From positions 1 through 64,000 of the IMG/VR virus record IMGVR_UViG_3300025151_000020: 64,000 nt of DNA; one strand, given 5' to 3'. Numbering within the stretch: the stretch's first letter is position 1; each line of letters starts with the position of its first letter. Source of the DNA: a virus. This document shows positions 24,121 through 32,700 of this stretch, piece after piece. The translations under genes were made by a program, and so were the position numbers. The notes below the pieces were generated by a model. It had not been told where the DNA came from. It did not search any database and saw nothing but the letters and a program-made list of their open reading frames with translations.

Positions 24121-24381
24121 TCATCTCTTAGTTTCCATACGACTACCGCCCGCACCGAGTTGTCTTCTCATCTTAGGTCGGACATTGCCTCTAGTCTTGT
24201 TCCTAGCATATCGCTTACGAGTCCTGCCACGCTTGACCTTGCGACTCTGATTCCATGCTCTAGCCTTGCTTGCCCTCTCAGACCTGCCACTTACAGTATT
24301 CTTTGAATAGCCCTGGAACTTGCCTTTCTCCTCGGCCTTTTCATCCTTAGCCAATGTCCAAGCAATCTCAAATATACTCAT
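24121..24381 (-). CDS. small strongly basic protein (86 aa)
   Basis: Starts MSIFEIAWTLAKDEKAEEKG and continues as a Lys/Arg-rich chain (ARAWNQSRKVKRGRTRKRYA, NKTRGNVRPKMRRQLG). The basic tail would bind DNA and could be a condensing or internal virion protein. The N-terminus matches that of the gene at 25986-26717 (MIFEKAWDLVKD), so both may carry the same short targeting or interaction signal. Last gene of the late arm; ATGA overlap with the upstream zinc-ribbon gene. Confidence 0.6.
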   Translation of the reverse strand: MSIFEIAWTLAKDEKAEEKGKFQGYSKNTVSGRSERASKARAWNQSRKVKRGRTRKRYARNKTRGNVRPKMRRQLGAGGSRMETKR

Positions 24382-24554
24382 GATGCCACCTTCAATCTAG
24401 GCTTGAGTTTCTTCCATACCTCGTGACAAACAGGACACTCCCACAGGAAGACCCTATCTCTTGAACCTGCATAGAAACCATTGATTCGAATGGCGAGAAC
24501 ACGAGTATGGCAATGAGGACAGTCTTGACTAATCTTATCCTGGTAATGCTTCAC
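24378..24554 (-). CDS. zinc-ribbon protein (58 aa)
   Basis: Starts at GTG overlapping the upstream stop (GTGA), reading MKHYQDKISQDCPHCHTRVL and later WECPVCHEVWKKLKPRLKV. CPHCH and CPVCH, each with a following His, are a clear zinc ribbon. It sits in the tail gene set, so it might be a small structural or late regulatory protein. Function unknown. Confidence 0.6.
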   Translation of the reverse strand: MKHYQDKISQDCPHCHTRVLAIRINGFYAGSRDRVFLWECPVCHEVWKKLKPRLKVAS

Positions 24555-25645
24555 GGGGATACATCTCCTGTATGACCTGCATGAGTATATGTTATCTGAA
24601 CATGAGTTGGTGTTCCTGTGTAACCAAGACTAGCATTGATTGTTACTTCATTGTTTGAAACGGTATAATCCGAACCCTGTACGAGGGTGGCTATGTGTCT
24701 AGGAGTTCCAGACTTGTACATCTGAACGCTAATGAGTTTCGTTGTCGCTTCGTCTTGAGATTCTAATGGACTGTATGCTAAGGTGATGGTCTTCTGAGAA
24801 CCTGTGTATGTGTCGGTCTTGATTGATTGCCTGTGAGTAGGAGTAATCTGGTATGCACCACCCATGCCCGATTGATTGATTCTAAGATCGGATTGGTAGA
24901 ATAGGTGTGTAGCACCTCTGCCGTCTGCGTATGAGCCAAGCCCTTCGGGATCACGGGCGAATATGAATCCGAGATCAGTTATTGGAAGATTAGCATTATT
25001 GCCGGAGAGCATATTGTTGGCGGGCATGGCTGCGGCAGACCCATCAATCAGCGAAGATACAGGGTACGGACCAGGGCGAACAAACACTCTCTTGTCTTCA
25101 AGAGATGCAATCTCAACTTGGCTATTGTTGTAATGCAAGCGAGCTGATGCCAACACTATTGTTTGATTTGCTAAGTGTGCAGATGGACTTTGAGGATATG
25201 CACCGGATGATGTATCAATGGCATTTCCATATATGAATCCGATATTGTTGGTGATTGCAGGATCGAAATAAACTAACAGTATGCGTTCTTGATTCGCAGA
25301 CAATGTGGGTGCGGTGCTTGAGTTGTGAGTTGCATACTGTGCAGTTACAGTTGCGGCATTGAGTGTAGCCGTAGTGATGGAATAGAACTGTCCATCAACA
25401 CATACTGTACCTGCCGCTATGACAATTGATTGAGAGCCGGATGTGGAACAAGCACAGTTTCCAGATGTTGAGTTATTACGACTACCAGAATCGTAATCAT
25501 TGCTGATGATTGGCACTACGCCATTCAACAATCCTCTCTCATTGAAGTTGGTTAGAGTGGGGCTTGCAAGCACATCTGTATCTCTCAAGCCGTCAGTCTG
25601 ATATGATTGAAAGGCGGTTTCATGTCCTTGTCCTAGTCCTGCCAT
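24551..25645 (-). CDS. tail fibre/baseplate-associated structural protein
   Basis: A 364-residue Ser/Thr/Asn-rich beta protein. Segments such as GQFYSITTATLNAATVTAQY, NQERILLVYFDPAI and ASARLHYNNSQVEIASLEDKR resemble phage receptor-binding or baseplate-wedge proteins that describe a fibre attachment surface. CACSTSGS and further Cys are unusual in such proteins. It is downstream of the giant baseplate proteins. Start taken at the ATG 25645 (TGATG overlap) rather than the TTG one codon earlier. Confidence 0.5.
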   Translation of the reverse strand: MAGLGQGHETAFQSYQTDGLRDTDVLASPTLTNFNERGLLNGVVPIISNDYDSGSRNNSTSGNCACSTSGSQSIVIAAGTVCVDGQFYSITTATLNAATVTAQYATHNSSTAPTLSANQERILLVYFDPAITNNIGFIYGNAIDTSSGAYPQSPSAHLANQTIVLASARLHYNNSQVEIASLEDKRVFVRPGPYPVSSLIDGSAAAMPANNMLSGNNANLPITDLGFIFARDPEGLGSYADGRGATHLFYQSDLRINQSGMGGAYQITPTHRQSIKTDTYTGSQKTITLAYSPLESQDEATTKLISVQMYKSGTPRHIATLVQGSDYTVSNNEVTINASLGYTGTPTHVQITYTHAGHTGDVSP

Positions 25646-25986
25646 CAACGCACCTCCATCAATACATCAACTCTGATTTCGTTTGTGCTGCCCTTATCAA
25701 TGGGTAAGAATGTTGCCCGATAAGCAGGTGTGTCTAAGGCAGTATCCCCATGTAACGCTACTTCCTTGATAGCCTGGGATGAGGTTTGCTGAGTATCAAA
25801 GTTAGCAGTTATGGCTATGGTTCTGTCATCTATCTTAGTGACTTGTGGTGTGACTGTGATTTGAGGAGTACCTGCACCACCATCTCTGCTTGATGCATCT
25901 CCTCCGCTAGATCCAAGAGTCATGCGAGTAACCAATGTGGATAAGTGATCGGTCAATGCAGATTTGAGTGAGTCAAGGACAGGCAT
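25645..25986 (-). CDS. small tail-associated protein (113 aa)
   Basis: Begins MPVLDSLKSALTDHLSTLVT, followed by a Gly/Ser/Asp loop, then strands (TPQITVTPQVTKIDDRTIAI, EVALHGDTALDTPAYRATF). It resembles the short baseplate or fibre-connecting proteins of siphoviruses, but no family is recognised. ATG at 25986 overlaps the upstream stop (TAATG). Confidence 0.45.
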   Translation of the reverse strand: MPVLDSLKSALTDHLSTLVTRMTLGSSGGDASSRDGGAGTPQITVTPQVTKIDDRTIAITANFDTQQTSSQAIKEVALHGDTALDTPAYRATFLPIDKGSTNEIRVDVLMEVR

Positions 25987-26717
25987 TAAGCATCTTCCTC
26001 CCATCCTTGTCTATCCCAAAGGTCTGGATCAACATCCAAATCATCGCCACCTAATCTATTAGTCCTATACGCCCCATCTATGGTTGTTTGGAACGGTGTT
26101 CTTGAGTTGTATTCACCTCTCATTTGAGCATGAGCTATTTCATCTAAAGCGGTTTCCATAATTTCTTTATCTGTGATTCCCGCATTCATTATAGCTCTAA
26201 CTAAACTTGCTCTTTCTATTTCGTCTAACAACTCAGTCTTTCCTGATGCAGGTTGCAGGAAAAATGACTCTGTGAAATCTCGTTGTGAATCTGTAAAGTC
26301 ACCTATGTCGTAATCCATTTTAGGAGGAACTATGATTTTTCCTTCTTTTACATCTTTCTTGAACTTGGCTGCATCCATCAATGCCCTCATTGTTGGAATA
26401 TATTCGCCCGTTAAAGGATCATACTCAACCGAAGATTGAAACTCGTCATTGTAAAAATCCTCCTTTGGGCCACCCATTCCTCGGTAGTTTGATGTTTCGT
26501 AACCTCTTTCCGAATCAACTCCGAATCTATCTCCTGTTCGTGGGTTAATCATTGGGTCATTACTAAACGGGTGAAGGTAATTGTACCAATGAGGAATCCT
26601 TGAGCCACGAAATGCTAGTTGGGCATCCTTGTCTGTATATGTAGGTGGTCCATCTGTTGCTTTTGGCAACTTGAAATCAACATCTTTAACGAGATCCCAA
26701 GCCTTTTCAAAAATCAT
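25986..26717 (-). CDS. hypothetical late protein (243 aa) with IFExAW N-terminal motif
   Basis: MIFEKAWDLVKDVDFKLPKA opens a 243-residue hydrophilic protein with many Asp, Asn and aromatic residues and little regular structure before about residue 110, then helices (MRALMDAAKFKKDVKEGK, EIERASLVRAIMNAG, EIMETALDEIAHAQM). The N-terminus matches that of the small basic protein at 24121-24381. Coupled to the giant upstream gene by TAATG. Function unknown; perhaps a minor virion component. Confidence 0.5.
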   Translation of the reverse strand: MIFEKAWDLVKDVDFKLPKATDGPPTYTDKDAQLAFRGSRIPHWYNYLHPFSNDPMINPRTGDRFGVDSERGYETSNYRGMGGPKEDFYNDEFQSSVEYDPLTGEYIPTMRALMDAAKFKKDVKEGKIIVPPKMDYDIGDFTDSQRDFTESFFLQPASGKTELLDEIERASLVRAIMNAGITDKEIMETALDEIAHAQMRGEYNSRTPFQTTIDGAYRTNRLGGDDLDVDPDLWDRQGWEEDA

Positions 26718-29700
26718 TATTTCACCTCGTAGTACAGACTCTTGCTCGCACCAATTGGCCGACTCCGCTTATTCCCATCACGAACCCCTATTTTCCCCAT
26801 TCCATTAGTGTGTTTCGCCCCGATAATAAATCCGGTGTTGCTTACATTGCGAACAAATACTTTGTGAACTGCTACTATGTTGATGCCACTTGACATGGAT
26901 ATCTCTGCCACATCAACTACTGTTCCCGCAGCTTGATCCAGGGGAGATGAGTTACCAGAAACCGCTTGTAGGTCTGATAGTATGCCTTCAATTCCCTTAT
27001 CATACTGTGCGACTATGAAATTGCTCATCATAGTTCCATAGTTGTGCATTGCCTCGAATACTGCAAAGTCACCTCTTAGGCCATGCGTTGGCAGATCGAG
27101 TTTGATTATCTCTCCTGGTTGAATAGTTGAGGCTTTGAATGCACCTTCTAATGTGACTAGAGGAGCACCATTTTCTGCACGGGCTAGAATGGCCTTTGCC
27201 AAACGCAATGCTTCTTTGTTAGTCTTGAGTCCTGGAATGTCTTGGCGTAGTGTTCTGACCATGTTTGACTTCGCACCTTTGCTCGCCTCATTCTTCATTC
27301 TCTCTAAGTCCTTGACAACAACAAAGACTCTCTCGTTGTTAGCCAATCCATCGCCAACTACGACTATCTCATTAGGAGAGTCCAACATCTTGCTCACGCT
27401 TACTGATCGGATTGCACTTCCTAATCCTAGAACATTTCCTCTGCTATTGAAACTGTCCGAAGCATAGACCAAAGCACCATTGCTTTCATTCACAAGTTGC
27501 TTTCCATCAATCTGAGTTAGATTCCTAATTATCTCCATGATGTTTAGACCTCTTGTCTTACGGGCAGTATATACATTTGAGTGATCGGTAATTAGGCGAA
27601 GCGATGGATGTGCATCCAATGTGGATGATACTTCTCTATCCTTACCGAGAAGTGATTTTGTTGGCGTTACATTGAATCCTGCCAACTCTGAACCTGCATC
27701 ATTCAATAGATTCATAGCTGCATCGCTTGTCCTTATTCCAACGAATCCCAATTGACCCATTAGTATGTGTCCTTGCGTGAGTCCTGCATCTGCTAGACTA
27801 TCTGCTTCTATGTTCCTAAATTGTAGGAATGTGGATAACTCATCTGTTTCAACTCCTGCAACCCTCAACACGAATCCTTTGGAATCATATACATATGGTG
27901 GGAAGTATGATGAAGATATTTCTTTTCCATCAAACCGAATAGCATTGATTGAAGATGAAGATGTTTTGATCTGAGCAGTTGTCTTTCCGTTCTCAATCAA
28001 TATCGGGCGTTGGTTAATCATCATGAAATCACCAGGGTCATACTCTAGCAATCCTCTGAATGATAGCGTGGTTTGTTTCACCTTATCGTTAGTCGCATCA
28101 TATCTATTCCATAGAGAAGATACCTGTTTAGCAAGAACTACGGTGTTGTCTATGTATGTGGGAGATATTAGATGAGGGAGAGTTAAGGAACGCATATCTG
28201 ATAATGCAGACGGGCTACCCTCTGTCGTATAACGAAGTATCTGACCTTCCAAATCTCCTATGCCTGTGCTATTGGTGACTCCTGTTAGTTTGTTCTTTGT
28301 TTTGCCTGTGTATGTGATCTTTCCTTTGCCTACAACAAACATAGTACCGGATGCAGGAAGCAAAGAGCCGTCTTCCAAATATACATTAGTGCTAACGTGC
28401 TTTGTTACTTTGAACTGAGGATATAGCCTCATTGCAGTATCCATGTGAGTGTGCGTCACTCCATCAGGAGTTGTTTGCTTTACGAAGTCACCCGATATTC
28501 CTGTACCTTCTGCCCTGTATCGTGTTTCTGATTGATGTAGGCTCTCTCCTCCTCCTGGATGAGTCGTTTGAGAATATCTAGCTTCAATTTCTGGGTTGAA
28601 CTCTCCATCTACTGTTTTCCTTACTGCATCTGATTTGAAGAATTGCAACATAGATGTGCTTGGCAACAGATGGAATACCGAATCTAATTCATTGGCATCA
28701 GGCCAAGTCATCTCAAAGACTCCCTCTGCCGTGCTGATGAACTCAAGAGTGCCAAGCGTTTGTTCCATGTCAGACTCAAACACACCATACCTGTTGTCAC
28801 GAGTGAATGGCTGATACTCTGTGTCAGAATCTCCTAATGACGACCTTGCTCCTAACACCCATCCATCCTGTAATAGATCTGATGCGAAGCCATACAGTTT
28901 CAATGGCCTCACAGGTCTTACGAAATAATCAATTGACCTTCTCTTTTGATTGGATGTCGTAGCATTTCCTTCTGTTCCAAATACATCAGTAGTAAGACTC
29001 CCCTCCTCCGTTCTGTTTAGGTATGTCTTTCGAAGAATGTATGTGCCTCCCCATGCAGGTAGGTCTGCTGAACCTCTGACTGACCAGATGTCCTTAGCAT
29101 GGGTCTTCTGAGCGTTTATGACAGGAGGATTGGTCGGCAGGGTTACTGTTGCAAGTATTACTGCACTTGAACCGCTTCCACTCAAAGTTATGGTTGGGGC
29201 GGTTGTATATCCTGAACCACCAGCACTTATGCTAACCGATGCCACAGGACCCGTAGTATTGAGAACCGCAGTAGCAGTACCTGCACTTCCGCCTCCTGAT
29301 AAATGAGTAGTTGGTATAGTGATGGCAGGAACAGAGGTATAGCCACTACCTCCACTTGTAATAGTAACCGCAGTTAGGCTTCTCGTAGTGGCATGACCTG
29401 TATTGATGGTAGCAGTTACCGTAGCGTTACCGCTTGCAACAGTTACTGATGGAACACTCGTATATCCATCGCCATCATTAGTTATTACCGCATATGCAAG
29501 ACTACCATTGTTAGTCAATATGATATCGTTATTGGCATTTGTTTGATCTTGACTTGAGTTCATTGTAATTGGATTGCCGTTAGTCTGTTGAAGGAGTTGA
29601 AAGGTGGGGCTATCCTCGGATGTGTAACCGACTCCTTGTGTTACAGTACCATAACTTGTAATGAATCCATTGGAATCGGTAGTGGCATTCACTCCCGATA

Positions 29701-32700
29701 GAGTAGTGGTAGGATTTACAGTTACATCTCCTGGTACGGTAGTCCAATTAAATGTGGCATTAACGGCATTGGTTCTTACTTGTGCAGGAGTATCCATAGT
29801 GGCATTCTTTGAGCGATAAGCAACTCCTGTGGCGGCATCGCTATTGTTGTGAGATGCCTGTGGTGAGGCTATGGTTAGTGCTATCGTATCCCCTGATCCT
29901 GTGCCGTAGTTGTTGTTAGTTCCCCCTATCGTAAGTGCAGACAATGGTTTTCCATCTGCGGAGAGAGTGTATGTTCCTGTTGCATTACCTGCAATCGTTA
30001 CCGTATATGATGCAGTTGTTGTTCCTGTATATTGTTGAGCACCACCACTTACACTCGCACTTGCTACACTTGTGGTTGTGGTGTATGTACCGGAGAATCC
30101 TGTACCTCCTCCGCCTCCTGAAAAGCCCAATGTGCCACTTGGATATGTATATCCCGTTCCTGCATTAGATATTGAAAGAGCAGATACGGCAGCTCCTCCA
30201 TCTCCTTTATCATCCTTTGAATCAGGACTCCATGTTGGCAAGGTGTATGGATTGGATATGGTTTGAGAATCTGCACTACTTGGATCAAGCGTCATGTTCT
30301 CCGTTGTAAATCTAGTATTGACTGACCAGGAAGGCAATACGGGGAAGTGTTGCCCTACAATCAGATCGCTATGTAACGATGCCGCTTTGGTTGATAGGAC
30401 TGAATATTGAATGCTCTTATTGTCTATTCTTTCACTTTCTGTTTCAATAACGAATCCTAATCTTGGCTCGGTTCTCGCCTGGACTTGCCTATGATCACTT
30501 ATCTCGGACAGAGGAATGGGAGTAAGACTGTTGATTGTGGCATTTGAATGAGTTGCTAATCCCCAACCTGTGGTGGGATAATGAACATAAGATGTGTTTG
30601 AGTGATCTATTGCAGATGCGTTTGTATGAAGGGCATTTCCTCTAAGGTGATGGAATCCGCCACTCACTCCAAACTGTGTGGAACTAACGGCAGAGGGTGA
30701 ATTGGATTGACTATATGTGTTTGACCCTGTATATTGAACCAAATCAACAAACGGGTCTGAACCCTTATTCATAGGTACGGCTTTCAACGGTAGATTGGAG
30801 TTTGTGTTATTTGGGTCTAATTTAGATTCCCAATTACCTGCGGGCAAAGCAGTAGGATCAACAAGACCTGCTGATTCCATTCCAAGTGTCAAACCGAATC
30901 CAATAGGTTGCTCTGATGCGAGTGGTTTTGAGTTGCTTCTTCGAACAACGCTTGTGAAAGGAGTGGCCTCTGCCGTATGTGCAGTTAGGATTGCTCCGAT
31001 TGGCATTGTCCTCTCAACACCATTGTAGTCTGAGGGGAATACCCATGAATCGCCATATGTTGTGGCATTGGGTAGTTTATTCATGGAGTCGTGGATACCG
31101 CCATCAAATCGGCCTTTCCCATATATTGGTTGATTAGCAGATTGATTCTCATTTGGATCACCTGCGAGCATATCCAAAGCATCAGAACTTGTTCTAAAGC
31201 CCCATGCTCTAACGGGCAACCTTCTGCTCAAATCATATGCGACCATACTATCTAATATGGACACATATTTTGTGAAGGACACGCCATCTGTATCGGTATC
31301 ATAAGATATGGTCACTCCTGTTCTTTCTGGATTCAACCCATCGCCTATACCTTCTCCTCTAGTATGTCGTATATTCTCAAACTCTTTTGGTAATCGGAGA
31401 GTACCATGTGCCTCTCTCACAGTAGTATGACCCATAAGAACAGAGTTGGCAGACTTGAGTCCGACTATATTCCCATGCCCTCCCGCATTCAATCCGTTGT
31501 ATCCATAGTTCTGTAACCATTGTGTGACATATATTCTTTCAAAGGGTAATGCATTCTCTGCTTGTGCAGTAGTGGTTGGGTTAGAGTGATTGCGTAGGTA
31601 CAATCCTCTAGTGGGTGGGTAGTTTAGTGATCTCGGACCACCTGCTTCTCTGTATCGGAAGGTCATGTAGTGTTCTCGACTCGTTCCGAGGATGGCAGGA
31701 TGGCTATACTCAGCCAACCAATGACATAGGAATGCGTCTGGAACGCACCCTGTACCTGTGTTGGCCTTGTCTAGTAGTGCAAAGTCACCGTTTGTAGCCG
31801 TTATACCACCACTACCTCCTGGTGTAAGGGCAGCTAGATTGAGATATTCGGGGTCGTGGCACAAGAGAGGAGGCACAGTAGCCAATTCAGTACCAGAACG
31901 GGGTACTGCGACCCCTTCTTCAAGTCCAATCATGAAGTAAGCAGACGATCCAACATCAATTACAGGGGCGATTGGGCGACCTCCTGAGAGTGAATAGTCG
32001 CCAATCATAAATCCATTCGTTATGATTTCAGAACTCGTGTTATATCGGCTTCCCCCACTCAAAGCATTGGCAAAAGTGAGCCTAGTTGCACCCGAATTAG
32101 TGCTAGTTGTACGGCTTGGAGATGCCCTTCTGACGAGATGACCTGCTCCTATCGTTGCAGTTTGTTCCTGTCCAGGGGCTACGAGGTAGTCAATGTCCGT
32201 TCTCGGAGTCACACCAGAATAAACTGCTTTCACATCTGGTAGCCTAAATCCGCTTAATTCACTCATTGGGATACCGTCTGAGGAAAATGAGCCATTTGCT
32301 CGATATCCACTTTCATCTTTGACTTCTAATGTGTCCAATTCAAAGACAGTTGAAGAATTAGTGGATCTAGCAGAACCAAAGCCATGATGCTTGTGTTCTG
32401 TTTCTGCCTCAAACAACAAAGAATAGGAAGAACCGTGAGAACGGTGCAATTGTCGCCTCATAGAGGCAGGAGTACCCCTCTGGGTCATAGGAGTCACGAA
32501 AGAGTGTCCTTGCCTTGCAAAGCGTATTCTATGGTGTGGAAACGGGTATCCTGTGGATGTGCCGTTGTTAGTTTGAGTAAGCACAGAACCTCGCTCTGCG
32601 TGGTCAGTAATTCTGTGAGCTGCAAATAAGCGTGTTGTACCGCTTGGAACTGCACCAGCAGTAGTGTGGGGGGTTAGACCCTGTTTCGTGGCCATATCGG

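Noticed and set aside
24100-24400. Terminator hairpin at the arm junction
   Set aside because: I found no stable inverted repeat or T-rich run around the two stop codons.
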